Origin: an uncultured Ignatzschineria sp.
GTDB lineage: Bacteria; Pseudomonadota; Gammaproteobacteria; Cardiobacteriales; Wohlfahrtiimonadaceae
Length of the DNA: 64,000 nucleotides
Assembly (NCBI GenBank): GCA_945639195.1
Contig: CALZEE010000001.1
Coordinates: 310,001 to 374,000 of the forward strand
Direction: 5' to 3'
Under the pieces are notes generated by a model. It saw only the letters and a list, made by a program, of their open reading frames with translations, had not been told where the DNA came from and did no database searches. The position numbers and the translations under genes are program-made. Positions 16,461 to 25,501 of this stretch are shown here, one piece after another (within the stretch, counting starts at the first letter, position 1; every line of letters starts with the position of its first letter).

Positions 16461-17699
16461 TTAAAGGTCGGCATTCACTTCTTGCTCATTTTCTGATTTT
16501 GGGTGCGGCAAAATGAGGTTGAGGATAATCGCAAGAACAGAGGCAAGGCCAACGCCTGCAAATGGGAAGCTCCCGATTTCGATAGTATAACCGCCCACGC
16601 CGGTGATTAATGTGGCGCTGATGATCACAAGGTTACGGGGGATCATGATGTCTACTTTGGCATCAATCAATGCTTTAAGCCCAAGGCTTGCGATAGTACC
16701 AAAGAGAAGGATCATAATACCGCCCATTACAGGGAGGGGAATTGAGCCTAAGAATGCGTTGAATTTTCCGAAGAAAGCCATGAAGATCGCAAAGATCGCG
16801 GCATATGTCATGATTTTAGGATTATCATTTTTAGTGAGCATTACTGCGCCGGTTACTTCGCCGTAAGTGGTAACAGGGGGTCCACCGATTAAGCCGGCAA
16901 CACAAACCCCGAGTCCGTCTCCTGCTAAGGTTTTATGAAGCCCTGGCGTTGTTGCGTAATCTTTGCCTGTGACTTTACCAATCGCCATGATGCCACCAAT
17001 ATGTTCAATTGCCGGAGCAATGGCCACCGGAAGCATGAAGAGCGCCGCCATCCAGTTAACTTCTGGTTTTACAAATTCAGGAACTTGGAACCAAGGGGCA
17101 TCCATCACTTCTGAGAAGTTGACTAAGCCCAAGCTTGCAGCGAGTGCGTAACCGATGGTAATTCCCATAAGAATAGGAATGAGTCTTAGGAATCTTTTAC
17201 CAAAGATCGTGACGAGTACGGTAACGGCAAATGTTGTGGCAGAGATGATGATAGAGAGCGTGTAATCATTTACTTGTTCGCCTCCGGCTTTACCCATTGC
17301 CATCTGCGTTGCAACACCAGCAACTGAGAGCCCAATCACGATAATCACAGGGCCGATCACAACCGGGGGAATCAGTTTATGAACGCTATCAAGCCCTTTA
17401 AGTTTAATGGCAAACGCGAAGACAAAATACATAAACCCAGCGGCAAAGAGCCCAAAGAAGGTTGCGCCATATCCCCATGTAGAGATCGAGAAGATAATAG
17501 GGGCGATAAAAGCAAATGAAGAACCTAAAAAAATCGGCACCTTCCATCCAGTAATGAACTGAAATAGAATTGTGCCGATACCTGCGCCTAAAAGGGCCAT
17601 TGAGGGGTTAAGTCCCGTAAGTAAGGGGACTAATACCATCGCTCCGAATGCTACAAATAAAATTTGCAGCCCGGCGACAGCATTATGAAGAACTTTCAT
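16461..17699 (-). CDS. uraA: Uracil permease (NCS2 family)
   Basis: A 412-residue nucleobase:proton symporter of the inner membrane with about 14 hydrophobic segments. It is close to E. coli UraA in style: FVAFGAMVLVPLLTGL near the start, GSSFAFIAPI, the substrate-binding region AIAPAIEHIGGIMAIGKVTGKD, and GGPPVTTYGEVTGAVMLTKNDNP in the second half. The start at 17699 is chosen over an in-frame start at 17741 because AGGAG stands 6 nt before it. There is no upp next door. Divergent from purU. Confidence 0.93.
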   Translation of the reverse strand: MKVLHNAVAGLQILFVAFGAMVLVPLLTGLNPSMALLGAGIGTILFQFITGWKVPIFLGSSFAFIAPIIFSISTWGYGATFFGLFAAGFMYFVFAFAIKLKGLDSVHKLIPPVVIGPVIIVIGLSVAGVATQMAMGKAGGEQVNDYTLSIIISATTFAVTVLVTIFGKRFLRLIPILMGITIGYALAASLGLVNFSEVMDAPWFQVPEFVKPEVNWMAALFMLPVAIAPAIEHIGGIMAIGKVTGKDYATTPGLHKTLAGDGLGVCVAGLIGGPPVTTYGEVTGAVMLTKNDNPKIMTYAAIFAIFMAFFGKFNAFLGSIPLPVMGGIMILLFGTIASLGLKALIDAKVDIMIPRNLVIISATLITGVGGYTIEIGSFPFAGVGLASVLAIILNLILPHPKSENEQEVNADL

Positions 17700-18172
17700 G
17701 ATGCGCTCCTGTTGGATTTGGGGGATGTTTGAGTACGGCAAGGATTATAGCAGTTTATTTAAAAATTGGAGGGGAAGTTGTCGGGATTTTTATAGGGGAA
17801 TGTTGAATGCAGAAATTTCTAAAAAGCGCTTTTTAAAAGCGATGTATCATTTAAAGTTGTCAAAGCTATCTCTTTTTGAGATATTACTACTCTTGCCGGA
17901 TCAATGCGCATGAATTTTAGGGTTACTTTCTACAAAGATTCAGATAGATTAAGTGACTTACAAATAGCATAATGCTGAACGCTGTCAGCCTGCTTACGAT
18001 TGCAAAACGGATAAGATTCGAGGGTGTTATGCCGGGATCTTTGGCATCGATAGGTGAAAATGCATTTAAGAGTAATATTGAAGAACATATTAGATAAAAT
18101 ATTTGAATAGCAATATTTGAGCGTAATTTGCAGAATATTGAGAATCATTAAAAAAAGAGGATGATTGAGTTT
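17700..18172. other. Divergent intergenic region between uraA and purU
   Basis: About 470 bp, A/T-rich near purU. It holds two copies of the TGCCGG motif (17894 and 18030) and small hairpins (TATCTC/GAGATA near 17868, ATGCC/GGCAT near 18029). I see no reading frame with a convincing ribosome binding site and recognise no riboswitch. Confidence 0.45.
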
Positions 18173-19021
18173 ATGAAAACATATCGATTGGTGATGTCGT
18201 GTCCTGATGGGGTAGGAATTGTTTCAGCGGTGAGTGGATTTTTAGCTGAAAATGGCGGCTGGATTATGGAAGCAAATCACCACTCAGATCTGGAAACAGG
18301 TCTCTTCTTTATGCGACATGTGATTAAATCTGAGAGCTTGCCGTTTGGGCTTGAAGAGTTCTGTAATCGCTTTAGACCTATTGCCGAGAAATATCAGCTC
18401 AATTGGCGCATTGTTGATACATCTAAAAAACATAAAGTGATGTTAATGGCGAGCAAGGAAGCGCACTGTTTAGTGGATATCCTCTCGCGCTGGCACGCCG
18501 ATGAGCTCGATTGTGAAATCGTTGGGGTTATCTCAAATCATGACGATCTTCGCAGCATGGTAGAGTGGTACGGCATTCCGTATCATCATGTGCCCGTAAA
18601 TCCGGAAGATAAGGCGCCGAGCTTTGCCAAGGTCAATGCGCTGATTGAAGAATCCGAGGCTGATACGATTGTCTTGGCACGTTATATGCAGATTATTCCG
18701 CCGAATCTCTGTCAAAAGTATAAGCATCGCATTATCAATATTCATCATAGCTTCTTGCCTTCATTTATTGGGGCAAAACCATATCATCAGGCCGCAAAAC
18801 GCGGCGTGAAGTTGATTGGTGCAACGTGCCATTACGTCACAGAAGATTTAGATGCAGGTCCTATTATTGAACAAGATGTAATTCGTATCTCGCATGCAAA
18901 TACCGTGAAGGATCTTGTGCGTTTAGGCAAAGATATCGAAAAGATCGTGCTCTCAAGAGGATTACGTTATCACCTTGAAGATCGCGTGATCGTGCAAGGG
19001 AATAAGACCGTTATTTTCTAA
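18173..19021 (+). CDS. purU: Formyltetrahydrofolate deformylase
   Basis: Hydrolyses 10-formyltetrahydrofolate to formate and tetrahydrofolate, balancing one-carbon pools and supplying formate for PurT. From the ATG at 18173 it is 282 residues, as in the family. It has an N-terminal ACT-like domain (CPDGVGIVSAVSGFLAENGG) and a C-terminal formyltransferase domain with the catalytic Asn-His-Asp set (NIHHSFLPSF, and DLDAGPIIEQD near residue 225). An ATG at 18161 is in frame, but the GAGG at 18157-18160 directly abuts it, so the downstream start fits better. Confidence 0.92.
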   Translation: MKTYRLVMSCPDGVGIVSAVSGFLAENGGWIMEANHHSDLETGLFFMRHVIKSESLPFGLEEFCNRFRPIAEKYQLNWRIVDTSKKHKVMLMASKEAHCLVDILSRWHADELDCEIVGVISNHDDLRSMVEWYGIPYHHVPVNPEDKAPSFAKVNALIEESEADTIVLARYMQIIPPNLCQKYKHRIINIHHSFLPSFIGAKPYHQAAKRGVKLIGATCHYVTEDLDAGPIIEQDVIRISHANTVKDLVRLGKDIEKIVLSRGLRYHLEDRVIVQGNKTVIF

Positions 19022-19080
19022 GATGACTGATTGAGACTGCTTAAATGCGGTTTTAGCGAAGTTTTCGCATCGATCCAATG

Positions 19081-19116
19081 AAAAACCTGCCCTCATAATG
19101 AGGACAGGTTTTTTTA
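19081..19116. terminator. Bidirectional terminator between convergent genes
   Basis: The long stem AAAACCTG-CCTC with GAGG-CAGGTTTT (one mismatch) and a 5-nt loop is flanked by A and T runs. It serves purU and the reverse-strand lipoprotein gene. Confidence 0.9.
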
Positions 19117-19165
19117 TATCAGGAAGATACAGACCCACAGGCAAGTATCGATTCATCTAATGATT

Positions 19166-19936
19166 TTAATTTCTAGGTTTTGGCACAGGAATCGCCGCCG
19201 GTGTTTTACCGTAAGTCCAGTCAGGATTACAAGAGTTGTAGCCCCAGTTATTGACGATACCTTTACTATTAGTCACCAATGTTTGTTGGCATGTACCGTA
19301 AGTATATTCACCAGACCAAACATTCGGGCGCGTTTGCCATGAATTTTTCCAAGTGTAAACTTTGCCGCCGGAGTTAAGTGGCACTGCGCTTAAAGGAGAA
19401 CCCCATTTAATAAGCGCCTGATCGACATTTTTACCGACCCAATCTTCCATCACATCTGCAAGGATACGATCACGCATTGGCATGTAGCCAGGAGAGAATA
19501 CTTCGTTTCTTGGAACCTCAATCGCAGGGCCCTTCATATTGATAGAAGCACATTCATCACTTAAGTGATAATCCAGCAGTTTTGCCGTTTTAGTGGCAGG
19601 TGAGAAGTTTATATGAATGGTGCAGCTATTATCGTAAGGCGTCCATTTTAAGAGATAGTCACTACTATTTTTGACAACAACGGTCGGTTCTCCCCAAATT
19701 TTACTGTAATCACTGACCGTAAAATTATTCCCCATGGCGTGACGCATAAAGGTATTAATTTTATAGCTTCCCACTTGCGCAACTTCTATTTTAGCAACTT
19801 GCTTTGCGATTGCTTCTGGGGAAGTATCTTTTTTTCCGGGGGAGAGAATTGAGCTGAGGGCATCTTCAACGGTGGCACAACCAGAAAGGAGTGACACTGA
19901 AATAATGCCGGTAATGAGGAGTTTTTTATTCAACAT
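19166..19936 (-). CDS. Putative lipoprotein, function unknown
   Basis: A 256-residue protein with a lipoprotein signal peptide: basic start, hydrophobic core and lipobox LLSGC with Cys20. The mature part holds a segment built around WGEPTVVVKNSSDYLLKW and later WGSPLSAVPLNSGGKVYTWKN. The two similar W-G-x-P blocks suggest an internal duplication of a small beta-rich domain. It ends Pro-rich. I do not recognise the family. AGGT precedes the start. It probably sits on a membrane facing the periplasm. Confidence 0.7.
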   Translation of the reverse strand: MLNKKLLITGIISVSLLSGCATVEDALSSILSPGKKDTSPEAIAKQVAKIEVAQVGSYKINTFMRHAMGNNFTVSDYSKIWGEPTVVVKNSSDYLLKWTPYDNSCTIHINFSPATKTAKLLDYHLSDECASINMKGPAIEVPRNEVFSPGYMPMRDRILADVMEDWVGKNVDQALIKWGSPLSAVPLNSGGKVYTWKNSWQTRPNVWSGEYTYGTCQQTLVTNSKGIVNNWGYNSCNPDWTYGKTPAAIPVPKPRN

Positions 19937-20232
19937 ACGAGACCTAGTTGGAAATAGATGCGGTATTTTTCAGGGAATACCGATGAAATAAATCGAACAA
20001 TCATTGTTAGACTTTAGAAAACCTTCATATTTACTAAATTTCAAAATATTCAGTAATGCATGTTTAGTGATGAATATAGGGTTATTTTTAGTAAAGCGTA
20101 AAAGTATTTAAGAAAGTTAAAGTATTGCGTGATTATATCGATAATTCAACATCGATTTTTTATATTCGGTCTCATATTAATTCTTAGAGGAAAATAGAAT
20201 AAGTTATCGCGATTTTTCTAATAATAGTGACA
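19937..20232. other. A/T-rich intergenic region
   Basis: This 296-bp stretch is strongly A/T-rich between two reverse-strand genes and holds no reading frame of note. An ATCGAT...ATCGAT pair followed by TTTTTT on the forward strand (about 20137-20160) resembles a weak terminator, though no forward gene precedes it. The promoter of the lipoprotein gene should lie here. Confidence 0.4.
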
Positions 20233-20853
20233 CTAGTTTTGGATATTTTTCACGGGAAATTCACATTCATCAAACTCAATCATCGCATTAAAGAGGCGAA
20301 TAGCACTATATTCATGAAGCATATCTTGATGGATATCAGCTTCAATAATTAAGCCGTGATGCAGTAATGCTGCACGCTTTGTCCCTTTTAGCAGGGGCGA
20401 TTTAGGGGTGTACCAAATACCTTCTTTGAGGAGCGCAACATTCGCGATGGAAGTATCTGTGATAAGTCCATTTTGAGTAATGAGAATATCGTCGCACTTC
20501 TTCTTTTGTTGAAAGAGCGTGTTAATGACCGGGCGCTTCTCATATTTATAGGCATAATCCACCGCTGCTTCGATCAGCTTAAGACTGGTGACTTCTCGCT
20601 TTTCGTAAGGGATAAATTCTACAGATTCAATCGTGTCAAAGTAGATAACGCGAACGCGATAGAGCCCTTTTGGCGGAATTGAGCCTGCTTTCATCAGCGC
20701 TAAAGGCAGAGAGAGCGGTTCAGGATTTTCGATAAATGCCGCTCTTGTTTCATCCATTCGCGTTTGATGATAGGCAAGGGAGGAGAAGAATCCTCCTTCA
20801 AGCTTGATTGTCTCAACAAATGGGGAGGTAGATTTTTTCAATAAGTTCGTCAT
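20233..20853 (-). CDS. pabC: Class IV aminotransferase-fold protein, probable aminodeoxychorismate lyase
   Basis: A 206-residue PLP enzyme of the branched-chain aminotransferase/ADC lyase fold. The candidate PLP lysine is near residue 106 (KYEKRPVIN), and the family block ITDTSIANVALLKEGIWYTP is at about 131-150, followed by KGTKRAALL. It overlaps the 3' end of pabB by about 40 bp, which strongly suggests it converts aminodeoxychorismate to p-aminobenzoate for folate. It is shorter than canonical PabC (about 270), as many pabB-linked versions are. The start at 20853 has AGAGAG 5 nt upstream; a start at 20868 is also possible. The symbol is by context. Confidence 0.78.
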   Translation of the reverse strand: MTNLLKKSTSPFVETIKLEGGFFSSLAYHQTRMDETRAAFIENPEPLSLPLALMKAGSIPPKGLYRVRVIYFDTIESVEFIPYEKREVTSLKLIEAAVDYAYKYEKRPVINTLFQQKKKCDDILITQNGLITDTSIANVALLKEGIWYTPKSPLLKGTKRAALLHHGLIIEADIHQDMLHEYSAIRLFNAMIEFDECEFPVKNIQN

Positions 20854-21979
20854 ATTCACTCTCTGCATTGCTCATTGCGGTAATGCCACCACCACTTTTA
20901 AAGGTGTAGCGAAATAAAATGTCTTCATCACGCAAGGCGGTGAAAGCCATGGGGGTGAAGGGGATGGAAGTTGTATCAGTATTTGTGTCGGCGATTATAT
21001 CTGCCTCGGCATTTGAATGACTGTTTGAATGAGACTCTTCTGAAGATACTTCTAAGGACTCCTCAGATGAATGACTTTTTTCAAGATAACGAATTAATAC
21101 GGCGCTATCAAGATTCTCTCCATCAAAAATGCCGGCAACGCCAGAATAAAAGCCTCTGTCGTAGGTTTCTATATCGCTTAGTATATCTATTGCTGTTTCT
21201 CTGGGGGAGCCTGTAATAGAGCCTGCAGGTAATAGTGTATAGAGCAGGTTGCCCAGTGATTCATGGAAGTTTTCCGGCAATGAGCCTTCTATCACTGAAC
21301 TTGTTTGTAATATTGCGCCATCCCCTCGCTCAACACGATCAACATAGCGAAAGCGAGAGATATGGGCATCATCAGCCACAAGAGAGATATCGCGTAGCGC
21401 CTCTTTAGCTACGGTTTCATGCTCATCAATCTCTTTGGGATTATCTAGAAGCACTTTTTCGGCATTCTCTATGCCGGCATTAATCGTCCCTTTCATCGGG
21501 TAAGTTGCAATCACGCCTGCTTTGATTGTGACAAATGTCTCGGGTGAAAATGCACAGAAGTGATCTTGTAGAAAGAGACGATATTTAGCTTGTGTGCGTG
21601 CAAAAATCTCCGGCAATGTAAGATTGCAGGCGATTCTTGTGGGGAAAGTGAGATTTGCGAGTTGAATATTGCCAGACTCTAGATGCGCCATTAATTGATT
21701 AAAGGCGACTTTATAGTCTTTAAAACCGATAGGAAAGCGTTGCCACGCCAGCGGAATCATCATCGATTCCTCGGCATTAAATTGATACGCCGTTTTAAAT
21801 GCCGCAAGATTGGAGTGCGACTGATTGAAATCAAAGGCAATCTCAAGTGGGTTGATCTCACTCAGGGGTATTACAATATTTTTAGCAGTATCAAAACTGG
21901 TAATAAAGAGAAAAGGCGTTCTGTTTGCGCCCAGTGTATTCATTATTTCAATGGCGTTTTGTTTATCTAAGAAGTTCAT
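20813..21979 (-). CDS. pabB: Aminodeoxychorismate synthase component I
   Basis: A chorismate-binding enzyme of 388 residues that aminates chorismate to aminodeoxychorismate. PMKGTI (about residue 161) carries the Lys typical of ADC synthase rather than the Ala of anthranilate synthase. HETVAKEALRDI, PAGSITGSPRETAIDILSDIE and YSGVAGIFDG are standard chorismate-site blocks. It lacks the N-terminal glutamine-amidotransferase domain, so a PabA partner must lie elsewhere. Unusually, about 50 polar residues rich in Ser, Glu, His and Asn interrupt the C-terminal region between LIRYLE and ILFRYTFKSGGGIT. The start at 21979 (ATG) is preferred to the TTG one codon before; AAGG lies 8 nt upstream. Confidence 0.9.
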   Translation of the reverse strand: MNFLDKQNAIEIMNTLGANRTPFLFITSFDTAKNIVIPLSEINPLEIAFDFNQSHSNLAAFKTAYQFNAEESMMIPLAWQRFPIGFKDYKVAFNQLMAHLESGNIQLANLTFPTRIACNLTLPEIFARTQAKYRLFLQDHFCAFSPETFVTIKAGVIATYPMKGTINAGIENAEKVLLDNPKEIDEHETVAKEALRDISLVADDAHISRFRYVDRVERGDGAILQTSSVIEGSLPENFHESLGNLLYTLLPAGSITGSPRETAIDILSDIETYDRGFYSGVAGIFDGENLDSAVLIRYLEKSHSSEESLEVSSEESHSNSHSNAEADIIADTNTDTTSIPFTPMAFTALRDEDILFRYTFKSGGGITAMSNAESEYDELIEKIYLPIC

Positions 21980-22053
21980 CAATCATGCCTTGTGAGTGTG
22001 GCGGGAAAGGATTACTAATACGGCTTTATTGCCGGCATTATGCAGCCGTGTTA

Positions 22054-23001
22054 TCAGTTTTTTGGGGTGTTTCTGTTTTTTTTGATCTCAAAATAACTAA
22101 TTGCAAGAAGCGAGCTCACCATAATAATTGCCCCGATCCAGAATTGGTTTGTGACGGCCCAGCCAAAGACTATCCAGCCCAAGAATGTATTGAGCGGGAG
22201 TTTGAGATAATCAAAGGGCTGAATAAAGATCACATCCGCATGCGCATAGGCTTTAGCGACAGCATATTGTGCAATCGCGGTTAATAAACCTAATAGTAGA
22301 AGGCCGAAAAGAAGATCCATGTCCGGAATAAAGAATTGATCAGGCGTATGGCTAAAGTTATCCGTAAGCGCTACAACAAGATTGATCGGCACCATTAAAA
22401 TATAGAGATAGCTCACCATGGTTAAAGGGTGGTCTTTATCAGAAAGATGCTTCATCAACAGCGCATGCATCGCCCAGAAAAAGGCAGCAAGAATAGGGAA
22501 TATAGCTGCAGCATTAAAGTTTTGGCTATTGGGTGCAAGAATAATGATCGCGCCCATAAATCCAAGAATGGTTGCAATGACTCGCGCAGGCGTAAAACGC
22601 TCTTTAAGGAAGAGAAAGGCGCCGAGGCTTGCAAAGAGTGGTGAGGTCATTAAAAGGGCAACGCCTTCTCCGATAGGAAACTGAATAGAGAGTGCTTTTA
22701 CCCAAAATTGTATGCCAATAACCGCCATCAAAATCCGCCAAAAATGGGTCATGAAATGGCGTGTATAGAGGATTTTTTTGATCCCTAACTTCATGAAGAA
22801 AGGGGACATGAAAAGGAGGGCAAAGAAGTATTGATAAAAAGCAATCCAACCAGAACTAATCTCAAATTTTTCACTAATGAGCGGCGTTAAAACGTTAGCG
22901 CCCGCAAAAGTCATGCCGGCAATAATCATCCAGAGCGCACCATGAAGTGAATAGTGGTTGCTCTCGGTGTAACGCTTGAGGAGGTATTGAATTTTATTCA
23001 T
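22054..23001 (-). CDS. EamA/DMT family transporter
   Basis: A roughly 315-residue inner-membrane protein with ten predicted helices arranged as two EamA repeats (first near residues 15-140, second near 155-300). It belongs to the drug/metabolite transporter superfamily (RhaT/YdcZ-like). The substrate is not deducible. The ATG at 23001 and an upstream TTG at 23025 are both without a clear ribosome binding site. It lies between pabB and era on the reverse strand. Confidence 0.85.
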   Translation of the reverse strand: MNKIQYLLKRYTESNHYSLHGALWMIIAGMTFAGANVLTPLISEKFEISSGWIAFYQYFFALLFMSPFFMKLGIKKILYTRHFMTHFWRILMAVIGIQFWVKALSIQFPIGEGVALLMTSPLFASLGAFLFLKERFTPARVIATILGFMGAIIILAPNSQNFNAAAIFPILAAFFWAMHALLMKHLSDKDHPLTMVSYLYILMVPINLVVALTDNFSHTPDQFFIPDMDLLFGLLLLGLLTAIAQYAVAKAYAHADVIFIQPFDYLKLPLNTFLGWIVFGWAVTNQFWIGAIIMVSSLLAISYFEIKKNRNTPKN

Positions 23002-23106
23002 AGGGAATAGATCGCATGATCGCAAAGGGTCTTAAAAAAAGTTTAATCGACTGAAAGTAAAAGATCTTCCCGAGAGAAGATCTTAAGTACTATAAATCGG
23101 GAGAGA

Positions 23107-23997
23107 TTATTGGAGGTCTTTATATCCAAGCGCATTGAGTGCTTTCTCATCATCAGACCAGCCCTCACGCACTTTTACGAATGCACGAAGGAATACCTTA
23201 GACTCAAAGATTCTCTCAAGATCAATACGGGCTTGGGTGCTCACTTCTTTTAAGGTGATCCCGCCTTTACCGATAACAATCCCTTTTTGGCTCTCTCTTT
23301 CAACAGAGATTGCCGCTAAGATGCGATAGAGTTTACCTTCGATTTTAAACTCTTCGATCTCTACAGCGATTGTGTAAGGAAGCTCTTGGTTTAAGCGTCT
23401 TGTAAGTTTTTCTCTTAAGACTTCTGCCGCTAAGAATTTACTTGAAACGGTTGTGATCTCATCTTCACTATAAGGGAAAGGTTGCTCAGTAAGATATTTA
23501 CTGATCACTTCCACTAATAGGTCACCCGATTTCTCTTGTTTTGCGGAAAGAGGCACGATATCTGCGAACTCAAAACGCTCACTCATTTCTGTTAAGAATG
23601 GGAAGAGAAGTGATTTATCGGCAATTTTGTCAATCTTGTTAACCACCAAGATCACAGGCGTCTCAATGCCTTTAAGCTTACTTAAAACTTTCTCATCATC
23701 TTGATTAAATTGTAGTGCTTCAACAATAAAGATAATCACATCACCAGAAGTAATTGAGCTCATAGCAGTTCTATTGAGCTGTTTATTGAGCGCAGATTGC
23801 ATATTTGTGTGAATCCCCGGGGTATCGAGGAAGATGATTTGCGTCTCTTTATCCGTATAAATACCGGTAATAGCATGACGTGTTGTTTGTGGCTTATTGG
23901 AGGTGATACTAATTTTTTGCCCTAGCACTCGGTTCATAAGGGTTGATTTACCGACGTTAGGGCGGCCGATAATGGATGCGAATCCAGCTTTAGTCAT
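23107..23997 (-). CDS. era: GTPase Era
   Basis: An essential GTPase that binds the 3' end of 16S rRNA and couples small-subunit assembly to growth. It has 296 residues: GTPase domain with GRPNVGKS (11-18), DTPG (58-61) and NKID (about 124), and a C-terminal KH domain with VIGKGGITLKEVS. It follows rnc with a single base between stop and start, the conserved rnc-era order. recO, usually next in enterics, is not here and lies at 47197. Confidence 0.97.
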   Translation of the reverse strand: MTKAGFASIIGRPNVGKSTLMNRVLGQKISITSNKPQTTRHAITGIYTDKETQIIFLDTPGIHTNMQSALNKQLNRTAMSSITSGDVIIFIVEALQFNQDDEKVLSKLKGIETPVILVVNKIDKIADKSLLFPFLTEMSERFEFADIVPLSAKQEKSGDLLVEVISKYLTEQPFPYSEDEITTVSSKFLAAEVLREKLTRRLNQELPYTIAVEIEEFKIEGKLYRILAAISVERESQKGIVIGKGGITLKEVSTQARIDLERIFESKVFLRAFVKVREGWSDDEKALNALGYKDLQ

Positions 23998-23998
23998 C

Positions 23999-24667
23999 TT
24001 ATATTTTCTCCAACATTAATTCAGCTGCACGCTGTTCTGCGCGTTTTTTGGTAGTACCTTCTGCAATGGTATGGTGTTTTTCAAAAGTGCAGAGGACTTT
24101 AAATACTTTTTCGTGATCTCGGCCGGTGATATCAATCACTTCATAGCTGGGGATTTCACGGTTAAGGGCTTGTAGTTTCTCTTGTAGGCGGCTTTTAGGG
24201 CTTTTGAATATTTCCCCAAGATCTTTCTTCGCTTTGACGATAATCGATTGGAAGAGTGGCTCATAGAGAGAGAGAATAACGAGTCTTGTCGTCTCAAAGT
24301 CAGAGTCTAAGAAGAGCGCGCCAAAGAGTGCTTCTAAGCAGTCTGATAAGGTGCTCGGCCTGAATTCACCCTCATTGTTTTTTTCGCCAATGCTTAAAAT
24401 GAGGAATTTGTTGAGTTCAAGCTTTAAGGCAATCTCAGCAAGGGTATCTTCTTTCACAAGATGTGCACGAAGCTGGCTGAGTTCTCCCTCATTGGCATCA
24501 GGCAGCTGGTGATAGAGCGATTCTGCGATAATGAAGTTCAAACAGCCATCGCCTAAATACTCAAGGCGTTCGTTGTTATCTTGTGAATAGGACCTATGGA
24601 CAAATGCTTGTTTAAGCAATTTTTTGTCCATAAAGGTGTAATTTAGTTTCTGCTCGAGTCGTTGCAT
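23999..24667 (-). CDS. rnc: Ribonuclease III
   Basis: A double-strand-specific endoribonuclease that processes rRNA precursors and regulatory RNAs. It has 222 residues: catalytic domain with the signature ERLEYLGDGCLNF (33-45; most relatives have LGDSVL) and a C-terminal double-stranded RNA-binding domain (about 150-222, ending in TTKKRAEQRAAELML). The start at 24667 is chosen because the lepB stop ends one base before it, giving a tight lepA-lepB-rnc-era operon. An upstream in-frame codon at 24718 would overlap lepB by 50 bp. Confidence 0.96.
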   Translation of the reverse strand: MQRLEQKLNYTFMDKKLLKQAFVHRSYSQDNNERLEYLGDGCLNFIIAESLYHQLPDANEGELSQLRAHLVKEDTLAEIALKLELNKFLILSIGEKNNEGEFRPSTLSDCLEALFGALFLDSDFETTRLVILSLYEPLFQSIIVKAKKDLGEIFKSPKSRLQEKLQALNREIPSYEVIDITGRDHEKVFKVLCTFEKHHTIAEGTTKKRAEQRAAELMLEKI

Positions 24668-24668
24668 A

Positions 24669-25496
24669 TTATTCAATTGTGGTAAAGATGTGGTCACAAT
24701 CTTCAAAAGAAGTGACACAGTTATAGTTCATCCAGATAAAGCGAGCTTTACCTAGGATCTTTTGATCATCCACAAGTTCCCAGAAACGACCATCATAACT
24801 ATTGTCACGATTATCGCCCATCATAAGGAACTTCCCTTCAGGAATGGTCAGAGGGAAACGGTGATAGAGGCCAACGCCACGGTCCGCCGAAGTAATCATT
24901 TTAGAGGTTTGAATCATGTGTTCTTTATATTCGTCAGATCCAGCGGGGCCAGTAGGGAATCTCTCAATCACAAAGAGATCGTCCTCTTCTGGCGCTTTTG
25001 CTTGGCTGACATACTCGTATTCTAACGCTTCGCCGTTAATCGTAAATTGTTTGTTTTTATAATCAATCACATCGCCGGGAATCGCTACAACACGTTTAAT
25101 ATAGTTAATTTTTTCATCTTTTGGGAACTTGAAGATGGCAACATCACCCCGCTCAATTCCTTCACCTGGTGCTGAGAATAGGCGCTTATTGGTGATTGGC
25201 ATTCTCACGCCATGCGACCATTTGTCGGCAATAATCATATCGCCGGCATAAAGTGTTGGTTGCATAGACCCTGATGGGATTACGTAAGGTTCTACGACAA
25301 AAGAGCGTAGGACACCTACAAAGAGAACAACGGGGAAAAGAAACTTTGCCCAATCTACAAACCAGGGCTCTTTTTTGCCTTCTCGACGCTTATCTTTATA
25401 GAAAAGGGCATCAACAAGCCAAATGATTCCCGTGACCGGAATCGCTAAAATAATAATGATCGCGAGGTAATGGGTAAGGTTTGCAAATATGGACAT
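24669..25496 (-). CDS. lepB: Signal peptidase I
   Basis: Cleaves signal peptides of exported proteins on the periplasmic face. It has 275 residues, with two N-terminal transmembrane segments (about 8-30 and 52-65), catalytic Ser77 in PSGSMQPT, catalytic Lys134 in NYIKRVVAIPGD, and the GDNRDNSYDGRFW block near residue 230. Cys residues near the end (NYNCVTSFEDCDH) could form a disulphide. It starts 5 bp after lepA ends. Confidence 0.97.
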   Translation of the reverse strand: MSIFANLTHYLAIIIILAIPVTGIIWLVDALFYKDKRREGKKEPWFVDWAKFLFPVVLFVGVLRSFVVEPYVIPSGSMQPTLYAGDMIIADKWSHGVRMPITNKRLFSAPGEGIERGDVAIFKFPKDEKINYIKRVVAIPGDVIDYKNKQFTINGEALEYEYVSQAKAPEEDDLFVIERFPTGPAGSDEYKEHMIQTSKMITSADRGVGLYHRFPLTIPEGKFLMMGDNRDNSYDGRFWELVDDQKILGKARFIWMNYNCVTSFEDCDHIFTTIE

Positions 25497-25501
25497 GGTT
25501 T

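Noticed and set aside
17740-17913. Forward reading frame upstream of purU (frame from 17698)
   Set aside because: It begins inside the uraA start region, has no suitable ribosome binding site and resembles no known protein.
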